The position numbers and the translations under genes are program-made. This document shows positions 19,601-26,555 of a DNA stretch of 64,000 nt, piece by piece; within the stretch, counting starts at the first letter, position 1; every line of letters starts with the position of its first letter. The DNA is from Clostridiales bacterium. GTDB taxonomy: Bacteria; Bacillota; Clostridia; Saccharofermentanales; Saccharofermentanaceae. The notes under the pieces were generated by a model. It saw only the letters and a program-made list of their open reading frames with translations. It ran no database searches and was not told the DNA's origin. The stretch covers positions 118,399 to 182,398 of the forward strand of contig JAFXPN010000039.1 of assembly GCA_017527865.1 (NCBI GenBank). Direction: 5' to 3'.

Positions 19601-20174
19601 TGAGATCCGCGACGGCATCTGGCTCCAGAGGATGGTGGGGCATGCGGAGCTTCCCTATATCGGAGCTGTCGGCGCGAAGCTCATGTATCCGGAGAACGGA
19701 CTCATACAACACTGTGGTGTTACCAATCTGCGTGAAGCGGGTCCCGTGCATTCGTTTATCGGCAAGAGTGATGCCGAGCTTATGTACTTTCTCCGTAATA
19801 AGATCGAGTATGACTGGATCGCTGTTACCGCAGCCTGCCTGCTCGTTAATAAGGAAAAGTTCGACGGGGTCGGAGGCTTCAATGAGGAATTCGCGGTAGC
19901 GTTCAACGATGTCGATCTGTGCTTCAAGCTTTATGAAGCAGGTTACTATAATGTGGTCCGCGAAGATGCGGTGCTAGTCCATTATGAATCCGTTAGCCGA
20001 GGGTACGATAATCATGATGATGCCAAGATGGAGCGCCTTATAAGAGAGAGGGAAAAACTCTATTCGATGCATCCCGATCTTCGCGGAAGGGATCCATTCT
20101 ATAATCCGAATCTGACGGGAAGACTTGCGGACTATACCTGCGATAACCTGCTGACAGAACCGGAAGATGAATGA
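16638..20174 (+). CDS. Three-domain methyltransferase-GT2-GT2 fusion (WsaE-like)
   Basis: An 1178-residue protein. Residues of about 45-150 form a class I SAM methyltransferase domain ('VLEIGAECGVITEFL', 'AVEADEDK'). A middle region of unknown type leads to a short coiled coil (about 508-545). GT2 domain 1 (about 635-870) has 'ISVIVPVYNCP' and 'FLDCDDTLSPNA'. GT2 domain 2 (about 897-1140) has 'VSIIIPSKDN', 'VVDNGSS', 'FLNDDIEI' and 'GGFNEEFAVAFNDVDLC'. The order matches WsaE-type enzymes, in which two rhamnosyltransferase domains extend a rhamnan and the methyltransferase caps it. The start is a TTG preceded by GGTGGAGG and overlaps wzt by 14 bases. Sugar identity is inferred. Confidence 0.85.
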   Translation: MKDDKKKLGKLLKIFKTGADVEQVLFDGEDPYMLYHLSSSRTNLLSWYEFDPAGSVLEIGAECGVITEFLCGRTASVTAVEADEDKCAVIRERTKSRGNVQVICGGPEDVPSGSKYDYITLIGAGLSGDLLSRVKGMLREGGSIFVAADNKYGLVKWADPSSAPEEERALSYTGFMKILNDSGFPVREVYYPYPDYRLTLQMFSDARMPKTDELMQSVPTYEGTGSYFFDEVKVTTDMVQEGMYPFFANSYLAVLTDKADVSYPSYVKYNTLRRPELRLETALYMKDGKMTRVVKSASDPASIPMIDKVEENYRKLSSSYAGVKPVECIRSGDKIEFPFVDGVSLMSDVDLKTCSKEEIIDVVRNTIDKIFDYNGGLSDFVVTPGFTEVFPGCCPGREEKSFPVINIDSNFDNFIKTPDGIVCIDYEWVADFPVPVNYVKYRTLQYFYTKNHALIRDRIELHELYEAFGLMERERLYFCMEERFQEYVHGEGRRYIFTDRYGLYPGEAKDKVRDETESLKHTVEDKEAEITSLKEQVAAQQELINDIIRAVKDPAFAWKKFRIRSERRKEEHRVEQEREKQYKAVYALNTGILDFYKSRHGEYEPVIDVHQVPYEDWIEYVESHYTCDETFEYNPKISVIVPVYNCPDKFLIPCIESVLGQTYTNIELCLSDDNSPDEHVRETMRKYENDPRVKCVYRKENGHISLNSNSAIEVADGEFIAFLDCDDTLSPNAIYEVVKAINEAKKKGIDLDFIYSDEDKIDDEGKNRHMPHFKPDWSPDTMMSIMYTCHLGVYRKTLGDKTGWLREGFEGSQDYDFVLRLTELTTPEKICHIPKILYHWREHAGSTALNVGSKPYFLEASRRAKVEALKRRGYRGRVELVGLTFQWRIVYDSVMLPLVSIIIPSKDNYDYLNRCISSLVKNTMYRNFEIIVVDNGSSEENKIKYSELVASAGGKYIYEPMQFNFSRMCNKGAEAAEGQYLLFLNDDIEIRDGIWLQRMVGHAELPYIGAVGAKLMYPENGLIQHCGVTNLREAGPVHSFIGKSDAELMYFLRNKIEYDWIAVTAACLLVNKEKFDGVGGFNEEFAVAFNDVDLCFKLYEAGYYNVVREDAVLVHYESVSRGYDNHDDAKMERLIREREKLYSMHPDLRGRDPFYNPNLTGRLADYTCDNLLTEPEDE

Positions 20175-20204
20175 CCGGGGTGTCGATATTGACCTTGTGG
20201 TGCA

Positions 20205-21203
20205 ATGATGCAAGAACGTTTGGTTACAATAATCATTCCCGTATATAACGGTGAATCCGTACTGGAGGATTCCGCCGGCGACGTCTTTGCACAGGATTAC
20301 CCGCATGTTGAACTCATTGCCGTAAACGACGGATCGGCTGACGGGTCGCTCGGGGTCCTTGAGACTCTTAAGGCGAAGGCTCCTTCCAACGTTACGATGA
20401 AGATCATCGATCAGCCGAACGGCGGCGTATGTTCTGCCCGTAACGCGGGTCTTGACGCAGCCACGGGCGATTATATAGCTTTTCTTGATCAGGACGACAG
20501 GATCCCCGATTATTATGTTACGGGCCTTGTAAATGCGATGAGTCCGGAAGACGAGATGGTGATCGGAGGGAGCATAGACGTTCACGCCGGCACGGGAAAG
20601 ACAGCAGACCGTGATCTCGACACGCAGGAGCCGTGGAGCATGTACCGCAACACCGCTCCGTGGGGCCGGCTCTACCGCAGGGATACGATCAATGCCAACG
20701 GCATAAGATTTGAGGATCTGAAGATAAGCGAAGACTTCTACTTTAACTTCCTGTACTTAAGCTGTTGCCATAAGGGCAAGGTTGTGATCATTTCCCAGTC
20801 GGGTTACAGATGGACGATAAATAAGGGATCCGAATCGCACGCCAATATGAGCCGGATCGGAAAGGACCGCGACGTCACAGAGATGCTCGACAGGCTTCTT
20901 TCGGATATGAAGGCCGTAACAAAGGACAGCGCGCTCGACGCCGTTCTGTTCGAATACCTGGTTATAAAGCATATCGTGTGGTATCTTCTTTTCGTGCGCA
21001 AAGGCGCTTCAGGGAATGAGCTGAAAGAGGTTTACGGAAAGTGTATGTGTTTTCTTGAAGAGCATTTCCCGGACTACAGGAAGAATCCCATGTTAAAGCC
21101 CGGGCACCCGAAGGGGGAGAACAGGAAGATCCGGTTTATAGTGCGTGCGGCGGTAAGGCTTCACGGGATGCACCTGCTCCTGCCGCTGATCAGGATAATG
21201 TGA
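20205..21203 (+). CDS. Family 2 glycosyltransferase
   Basis: A 332-residue GT2. The opening is 'VTIIIPVYNGE', then 'IAVNDGSADGS', 'GVCSARNAGLDAATGDYIAF' within the usual core, and the metal motif 'LDQDDRIP'. A later 'WGRLYRRD' and 'ISEDFYFN' are typical of capsule and wall glycan transferases. An alternative ATG lies one codon downstream. It sits 30 bases after the three-domain fusion, in the same unit as the ABC exporter, so it probably contributes one side-chain or primer sugar. Confidence 0.85.
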   Translation: MMQERLVTIIIPVYNGESVLEDSAGDVFAQDYPHVELIAVNDGSADGSLGVLETLKAKAPSNVTMKIIDQPNGGVCSARNAGLDAATGDYIAFLDQDDRIPDYYVTGLVNAMSPEDEMVIGGSIDVHAGTGKTADRDLDTQEPWSMYRNTAPWGRLYRRDTINANGIRFEDLKISEDFYFNFLYLSCCHKGKVVIISQSGYRWTINKGSESHANMSRIGKDRDVTEMLDRLLSDMKAVTKDSALDAVLFEYLVIKHIVWYLLFVRKGASGNELKEVYGKCMCFLEEHFPDYRKNPMLKPGHPKGENRKIRFIVRAAVRLHGMHLLLPLIRIM

Positions 21204-21212
21204 GGTATTCTG

Positions 21213-22583
21213 TTGGAAAAGGAACGTAACAAAGACAGGTGCGTACTCACCGACCGGAGATTATTGCCCGACAGATTTGAGTGGGGGTATATCTTCTTCT
21301 GTTTCCTCATCTATCTTATATGGTCCGTTGTATTTGTGGTGCATACGTATGGTCCGGATGAATACATGCGGATCATCGTACCCGAGTACATAGCCAGGAA
21401 TCATGTTCTGCCGGACGGTTCGGAGGCGGAACTCATAAATGAATACTGGGGATATTCATATGCGCTCCAGATGAAACTTCCATATCTGGCAGCAGGACTG
21501 ACAATGAGGATCGCCATGATTTTCTCGTCGGAATACTTTGTGGCCCTGATCGCTGCGCGCCTTGTGAATGTGATCTTTATGACCGGAGCGGTGTTCTATT
21601 CGATAAGGCTGACTCACAGGGTCACAGATTCCCCATGCCGGTGGATATTCATCATACTGATATCGCTGTCGCCGCAGTTCATATTTATGGGCAGTTATTT
21701 CAATCTTGAAGCTTACTCGCTGCTGACCGTCCTTATGATGATCGACGCCTGGGGCTCCGGGATCGATTCGAATTGGGATCTTAAAAGCTGTATTTATCTT
21801 GGCGCGTCAATGGGGCTTTGCATTCTCGGGTATGAATATGCATACAGCTTTATCCTGGCGAGTGTTGTCCTGTATGTTTTTTACTATATCAGGAACCGCA
21901 AAGAGATGTCCTTCGGAAGCTTTATCAGATCGGGGCTGGTGATCGTTCTGTTTTTCCTGCTTGTTTGCGGCTGGTATCTTGTCCGCAATTGCATTCTGTA
22001 TAACGGAGATATCTTTGCCGTAAAGATACAGGATACTTATTCCGAACTTAATGCGATGGATGAACTCAAACCGTCGAACCGTGATACGCCGATGCATCAG
22101 GGCATGTCGGTCGCCACGATGCTGAAGGAAACCGTATGGTATGAATGGACGGTGCAAAGCATTTACTGCACTTTGGGATATATGTCGATAAGACTGTCCG
22201 AAATATACTACCGAATATACGACATATTCCTCCTTGCAGGGTGTTTGTCGGCTGTTGTTTTGTGGCGCGGTTCGGAAAAGAAAAAATGGTCTCCTGTTAT
22301 CATCGCGTCTCTTATAACCGGAGCGCTCGTTAATGTCGGCCTTTCGGTCTATGCCTCGTGGGCAAGAGATTTTCAGCCCCAGGGCCGGTATGTCATATAT
22401 GCCGTTATCCCTTTGTATATGCTTGTTGCTTTCGGGTGGCATTTACTATCGGAAAAACTGCGGCGTTTTCTGAAACTTCATTCGGCAATACCCCTTATGG
22501 TATTCGCGTTTGTGACGGTGACGGATATCATGTCATTTATTCTCTGCCTGCGAGTTTTTTATCCTGAATGGGGAATTTATTAA
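21213..22583 (+). CDS. Polytopic DUF2142/GT-C-like membrane protein
   Basis: About ten to twelve hydrophobic segments in 456 residues. The first outside loop carries 'GPDEYMRI' (Asp49-Glu50), the position of the acidic catalytic pair in GT-C enzymes, and a late loop has 'QPQGRYV'. Both features recur in the protein at 33526, which is a clear paralogue. GT-C proteins transfer sugars from polyprenyl-phosphate carriers outside the cytoplasm. The start is a TTG nine bases after the previous stop, so it belongs to the ABC-exporter unit. Catalytic function is inferred from topology and the acidic pair only. Confidence 0.65.
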   Translation: MEKERNKDRCVLTDRRLLPDRFEWGYIFFCFLIYLIWSVVFVVHTYGPDEYMRIIVPEYIARNHVLPDGSEAELINEYWGYSYALQMKLPYLAAGLTMRIAMIFSSEYFVALIAARLVNVIFMTGAVFYSIRLTHRVTDSPCRWIFIILISLSPQFIFMGSYFNLEAYSLLTVLMMIDAWGSGIDSNWDLKSCIYLGASMGLCILGYEYAYSFILASVVLYVFYYIRNRKEMSFGSFIRSGLVIVLFFLLVCGWYLVRNCILYNGDIFAVKIQDTYSELNAMDELKPSNRDTPMHQGMSVATMLKETVWYEWTVQSIYCTLGYMSIRLSEIYYRIYDIFLLAGCLSAVVLWRGSEKKKWSPVIIASLITGALVNVGLSVYASWARDFQPQGRYVIYAVIPLYMLVAFGWHLLSEKLRRFLKLHSAIPLMVFAFVTVTDIMSFILCLRVFYPEWGIY

Positions 22584-22667
22584 TTAATCAACAGGCTGTG
22601 GCTATTGCAAATGAAATGAGAGGACAGTATAATTCGTATAAATGAAATAGTACAGATATAAGTGTTG

Positions 22668-22695
22668 TTGACGCCTTTGTTAGCTAATATAATAC
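22668..22695 (+). promoter_or_regulatory. Promoter of the toxin-antitoxin unit
   Basis: TTGACG (22668-22673) is followed by TAATAC (22690-22695) with a 16-base spacer; an overlapping TATAAT at 22688 would give a 14-base spacer. The -10 region lies inside a palindrome. Confidence 0.6.
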
Positions 22696-22712
22696 ATGTG
22701 TATATTAGCTAA
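22680..22712 (+). promoter_or_regulatory. Perfect 12-bp inverted repeat operator
   Basis: TTAGCTAATATA (22680-22691) and its exact reverse complement TATATTAGCTAA (22701-22712) are separated by nine bases. They cover the -10 box and end just before the ribosome site. This fits autoregulation by the antitoxin, or by the XRE protein of the same unit. Confidence 0.85.
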
Positions 22713-22725
22713 ACGAGGTGGTCAT

Positions 22726-22971
22726 ATGGCAAATATAATAATGGCAACTGCAACACAAATGCAGAATAACTTCGGTAAATATCTTAGTATGGTACAAGGG
22801 GGGAGTGAAGTGATCGTGACAAGGAACGGGAAAGAGATAGGCAGATTTATTCCCAAAGAGAAATCTGTATCTTACTTGACTGATTCATTGGCAGGCATTC
22901 TTAAGCAAGATATAGATCCGGATATGGCAAAGATGGATAGACTGAAGGATAAATATGAGATTACTGATTGA
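22726..22971 (+). CDS. Phd/YefM-family antitoxin
   Basis: An 81-residue protein with the Phd/YefM core: 'NNFGKYLSMVQGG' then 'EVIVTRNGKEIGRFIP'. The N-terminal part binds DNA as a dimer and the C-terminal tail (about 50-81) would wrap the toxin. The ATG at 22726 is chosen because GAGGTGG lies just upstream; an earlier in-frame start at 22696 falls inside the operator palindrome. It overlaps the toxin gene by 17 bases, as is usual for such pairs. Confidence 0.88.
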   Translation: MANIIMATATQMQNNFGKYLSMVQGGSEVIVTRNGKEIGRFIPKEKSVSYLTDSLAGILKQDIDPDMAKMDRLKDKYEITD

Positions 22972-23377
22972 CGGTAATGTAGTGCTTGATGTTCTTATGA
23001 TGCGGGAACCCTTCTTTCCGGACTCTTCTGCCGTATGGAAGATGTGTGAGACCAATATGGCAAACGGAAGCATATCTGTGCTTACATTTATGAATCTTGC
23101 TTACATTATGAGAAAGGACATTGATCCTGATAAGGTTAAGGACATATATAACAAAATGAGTCAGATCTTCAGCTTTGAGAATCTTAATAATGCAGATCTT
23201 TATAACGCACTGTCTCTCGGATGGCATGATTACGAAGATGCCGTTCAGTACATAACTGCTCAAAGGATAAGGGCGGACTATATCATAACAAGAAATGTTA
23301 AAGACTTTGAGAAAAGCAGTATTACTGCGCTTACTCCCGTGGAGTTTTTAAAGAGGATTAGAAATGACAATCAGTGA
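22955..23377 (+). CDS. PIN-domain toxin (VapC-like ribonuclease)
   Basis: A 140-residue PIN domain. The acidic metal ligands appear at D6 ('LLIDGNVVLDVL'), E94/D95 ('YEDAVQYI') and D117 in 'IITRNVKDF', the order seen in VapC-like endoribonucleases. It overlaps the antitoxin by 17 bases and the XRE gene by 14 bases, so all three are translationally linked. Its RNA target cannot be predicted. Confidence 0.88.
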   Translation: MRLLIDGNVVLDVLMMREPFFPDSSAVWKMCETNMANGSISVLTFMNLAYIMRKDIDPDKVKDIYNKMSQIFSFENLNNADLYNALSLGWHDYEDAVQYITAQRIRADYIITRNVKDFEKSSITALTPVEFLKRIRNDNQ

Positions 23378-23708
23378 CAGGATCTTTGACCGTCTTAAAG
23401 AAATAGGTATGTCTCAGAAAGAATTTTCTGAGAAGACGGGAATATCGCCAAGCACGATCAGTGAATGGAAGAGTAAAAGAACAAATCCCACTTCTGAGAA
23501 GATAATGATCATATGCAAGACACTTGAGATAACCCCGGAAGGATTGTTGTCCGGTATTGAGAGCAACGGGACGAGAAGCAATAATCTGGACTGGTATGTA
23601 ATCGATAAAGATACGGAAATGGGGATTCTTATAAAGAAGTATCATGCTCTGGACGAAGAGCAGCGTTCCAGACTTATGGGTTATATAGATGCCCTGTCTC
23701 CGAATTGA
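23364..23708 (+). CDS. XRE-family DNA-binding protein
   Basis: A 114-residue protein with an N-terminal Cro/C1 helix-turn-helix (about 3-57: 'GMSQKEFSEKTGISPSTISEWK'). The C-terminal segment (about 75-114) ends with 'LDEEQRSRLMGYIDAL', a short helix common in clostridial XRE proteins. It is the third gene of the toxin-antitoxin unit and may share control of the palindromic operator with the antitoxin. Confidence 0.85.
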   Translation: MTISDRIFDRLKEIGMSQKEFSEKTGISPSTISEWKSKRTNPTSEKIMIICKTLEITPEGLLSGIESNGTRSNNLDWYVIDKDTEMGILIKKYHALDEEQRSRLMGYIDALSPN

Positions 23709-23729
23709 TCATGAACCGCATAGAAAGTG

Positions 23730-23738
23730 TGCTATTAT
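23730..23738 (+). promoter_or_regulatory. Possible extended -10 promoter (TGC-TATTAT)
   Basis: TGC-TATTAT lies about 33 bases before the ATG at 23771, with 'gcgaaggt' as a weak ribosome site between. No good -35 box is seen. Confidence 0.35.
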
Positions 23739-23770
23739 ATAAAATAATAAAATAGCGAAGGTATGCATTC

Positions 23771-24640
23771 ATGATCATAGTCCAGTTCTCCGGAGGACTC
23801 GGCAATCAGCTTTCACAATATGCTCTTTACCTCGAGTATAAGACGCGGGGTCTTGATGCGCGCGCGGACTTAAGCTGGTACGGCAGCGCGCAGCCTAAGA
23901 CAGAAGGCGTCGATACAAGGAAGCTCGAACTGCCGCTGCTCGGGATCGAGCCCGGCAAAGAGCTCATAACGTGCCCCGCAGGATATGAGTACTACGGACA
24001 CGAAGGCGGACTAGGCAGATATGTGCGCAGGATCATGGTGGGTCCCGCCTATTTCGAGCAGGGATATAAGTTTACGCCGCAGCTTCTCGACGTGAAGAAG
24101 GGTTATGTCATGGGAGGTTGCTTCCTCGGCGAGCAGTATATCCCCACTTGCGAAGCGCTCCTTCGCCAGAAGATAAGATTCACAGCTTCTGATTCGGACT
24201 ATATAAGGTCGATGAAGGAAAAGATAGAGAGCGTCAATGCAGTCTCGATCCATATGCGTCTGGGCGACTATCTTAATAATGACAGCCTGTACGGCGGAAT
24301 ATGCACGACCTCGTATTATAAAAAGGCTGTGGAGACGATAAGAGCAAAGACGGATAACCCGGTATTCTTCCTGTTCTCGAATGATGTCGTCAAGGCGCAG
24401 GAGCTGCTCGGGATAGACGGCGTGATCCCAGTTGAAGGCAATACGGGCGACAGGTCTTATCTCGACATGTATCTTATGAGTTTATGCAGGCATAACATCA
24501 TCGCGAACAGCACGTTCAGCTGGTGGGGCGCATGGCTCAACGGTCATGAGGACAAGATCGTCTGTTGTCCGGAGACGCTCCTTAACGGATACGATAACGG
24601 TATCGTATACTGTAAGGATTGGATCAGAGTGCCTTCTTAA
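23771..24640 (+). CDS. GT11 alpha-1,2-fucosyltransferase-like enzyme
   Basis: A 289-residue protein matching the GT11 layout. The N-terminal 'QFSGGLGNQLSQYALY' is the GGLGNQ loop. The HxRxGDY motif is seen as 'SIHMRLGDYL', and the C-terminal motif as 'NSTFSWWGAWL'. GT11 enzymes move L-fucose from GDP-fucose to a galactose or related acceptor. GDP-fucose synthase is encoded 6 kb downstream, which supports the donor. It starts a new unit after the toxin-antitoxin genes. Confidence 0.9.
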   Translation: MIIVQFSGGLGNQLSQYALYLEYKTRGLDARADLSWYGSAQPKTEGVDTRKLELPLLGIEPGKELITCPAGYEYYGHEGGLGRYVRRIMVGPAYFEQGYKFTPQLLDVKKGYVMGGCFLGEQYIPTCEALLRQKIRFTASDSDYIRSMKEKIESVNAVSIHMRLGDYLNNDSLYGGICTTSYYKKAVETIRAKTDNPVFFLFSNDVVKAQELLGIDGVIPVEGNTGDRSYLDMYLMSLCRHNIIANSTFSWWGAWLNGHEDKIVCCPETLLNGYDNGIVYCKDWIRVPS

Positions 24641-24656
24641 AGTGCCGGAGGAAAGA

Positions 24657-26555
24657 TTGAGACTTAAGCTCGCAAAACCTGAGATATTAAAAAGACCGCT
24701 TATCATCGCGGCAACGATAATTGCCCTTGCGGGTACATTCTTCACCATGCTCTCGTTCAGGCACGGCGACAGCCAGTATAATATCGCCTGGTCCGTCGAA
24801 CTTCTCGACTGCATTTTCCGCAAGACCGAACTTGGATTCTACGAATATTCCAAGATCAATACCAGAGCCGCGCCTTGGCTCGTCGGGGCGGTCAACTGCG
24901 ATAAGACAGTACTCGTCATGCTGCCCCTTGCCATATGGAATATACCCGTCTGGATCGCGCATGAGATATCCGGCGATATGATCGTTACGGGCATATGGGA
25001 CATAGCATGGATGAAGTTCGGATCCCTGATATGCACTTTTATCACTGCAGCGGAATGCTCCAGGATAATAAGGATTGTAAAGCCTGATGCGGATCACCTT
25101 CTCGTATATCCGCTCATCATAGGATCTTATGACGTCATATGTTCCACGATGTATTACGGTCAGGATGAGATGATCTACATCATGCTCCTGATGTTTGCCA
25201 TGAGGTTCATGCTCGAAGGGAAGATGAAGAAATTCCTTATATTCGCGACGCTTTCCGTTACTCTCAATACGGAGTTGCTGATCCCGGTCCTTCTCATGGT
25301 GATGTTCTTCGAGAAGCGCATACAGTTCGTTGCGCTTAATGTGCTCATAACATATGCGCCGTCGCTTATCATAAACCTGATCTACAGCAATAACGAGCTT
25401 TACCGCAGCAATAACTGGGTTGACATGACCGGCGACCAGATGACGGATCTGTTCAACGGCGATATAGGATTTGCAAGGGAAGGCGGAAACGTATCGCTGT
25501 TCCTGGTGATAATATGCATCCTCGTGTTCTTTGTCTTTACTAGGAAGAAGGAAGATACCTCCAAGGCGGATATGATCTGGGATATGGCTCTCGTGATGAC
25601 GGTGATGACATTGTTCTCGTCGGGCGATCTTCTGAATGCCAATTACAGGATCTTCTTCTATGTTCCGTTCCTGTCGATGCTCGTGCTGACTTCGGAGCTT
25701 AATGCAAAGACAAGTCTCCTCCTTTATACGTTCTTTACCTTCGCGAGAAGCTGGCTCGGCGTGATCATGTCGGACCGCGTATTCTTCACGATATATTACT
25801 ATCCCGAGAGCATATACAAGGATAAGATCTACGAATACTACGGAAGCAAGTCCCTCGGTCTTTACATAGGCGATAAGATCCCCATCCTCGGCAACGAAAG
25901 CGTGATCGCGACCGCCTGTGTGGCTCTTGCGGCCGTGCTGTTCTTTATAAACCATAAGACGAAGCGTGACAGATCCTATAAGACGTTTAATATCCCTAAC
26001 GGTGTATATGCTCTTGCGGTGACGCTGTTTACACCTCTTCTTTGCGCGGGATTCATGTATATGATGAAAGACACATCCGTCTGTCACAAGAGGATAGTAT
26101 TCGGTTCGCAATTAGTGCAGGAGGCGACCGAGAACGAAGAGATCTTCAAACATGAAAACTACATGCACTTCAGCAAAGACCTCGATATCATCTACGAGAA
26201 CGGAGTCTGTCTTACAAACGGTGAAGATGCGGAAGGCCTCAGGTACATCTGGCAGAACGGAGGATCGTTCGGTCCTTATATAACGCTTTATCCCGGCACA
26301 TATGAGATAACCCTGACAGGATATAATCTCGACAATGCCGTATCCGACTGTATCCATAACGAGAACATGGACCTTATCCCTCTGCCTTCGAGCGAACCTG
26401 TGTTTACGGAAGGCGGGCAGGAAGAGGACAGTCCCGACACCGTCACATATACCGTTCATCTTGACGATAAAACGTCCAATATCGAGATCCGCGTCTTTAA
26501 TTACGATGAGGTCCCCGTGATACTTGAGTCAGTCGACATAGAGGAGATCAGGTAA
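24657..26555 (+). CDS. Polytopic membrane protein with extracytoplasmic beta-domain (paralogue 1)
   Basis: The TTG at 24657 is chosen because GGAGGA at about 24647-24652 precedes it at good spacing, and it makes the protein (632 residues) the same length as its downstream paralogue. An earlier in-frame start would lie deep in the fucosyltransferase gene. About eleven membrane helices are followed by a C-terminal 140-residue soluble region with 'GGSFGPYITLYPGTYEI', a sugar-binding-like beta-sandwich signature. Early acidic residues ('VELLDCIFRKTELGFYEY') could be catalytic as in GT-C enzymes. I do not recognise the family by name. A role as polymerase or lipid-carrier glycosyltransferase is inference. 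Confidence 0.65.
   Translation: MRLKLAKPEILKRPLIIAATIIALAGTFFTMLSFRHGDSQYNIAWSVELLDCIFRKTELGFYEYSKINTRAAPWLVGAVNCDKTVLVMLPLAIWNIPVWIAHEISGDMIVTGIWDIAWMKFGSLICTFITAAECSRIIRIVKPDADHLLVYPLIIGSYDVICSTMYYGQDEMIYIMLLMFAMRFMLEGKMKKFLIFATLSVTLNTELLIPVLLMVMFFEKRIQFVALNVLITYAPSLIINLIYSNNELYRSNNWVDMTGDQMTDLFNGDIGFAREGGNVSLFLVIICILVFFVFTRKKEDTSKADMIWDMALVMTVMTLFSSGDLLNANYRIFFYVPFLSMLVLTSELNAKTSLLLYTFFTFARSWLGVIMSDRVFFTIYYYPESIYKDKIYEYYGSKSLGLYIGDKIPILGNESVIATACVALAAVLFFINHKTKRDRSYKTFNIPNGVYALAVTLFTPLLCAGFMYMMKDTSVCHKRIVFGSQLVQEATENEEIFKHENYMHFSKDLDIIYENGVCLTNGEDAEGLRYIWQNGGSFGPYITLYPGTYEITLTGYNLDNAVSDCIHNENMDLIPLPSSEPVFTEGGQEEDSPDTVTYTVHLDDKTSNIEIRVFNYDEVPVILESVDIEEIR

Noticed and set aside
17838..19751. 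Long open frames (302 and 240 codons) on the minus strand within the WsaE-like gene
   Set aside because: The plus-strand frame is a clear three-domain enzyme over the whole stretch; the antisense frames show no family features.
22584..23770. Possible integrated mobile element around the toxin-antitoxin genes
   Set aside because: No integrase, transposase, direct repeats or attachment-like duplications were found; only the toxin-antitoxin unit is present.
24687..26111. Long open frame of 474 codons on the minus strand
   Set aside because: It lies wholly opposite the polytopic membrane gene at 24657, has no ribosome site, and its charged His/Arg/Tyr-rich composition is what the complement of a hydrophobic coding strand gives.
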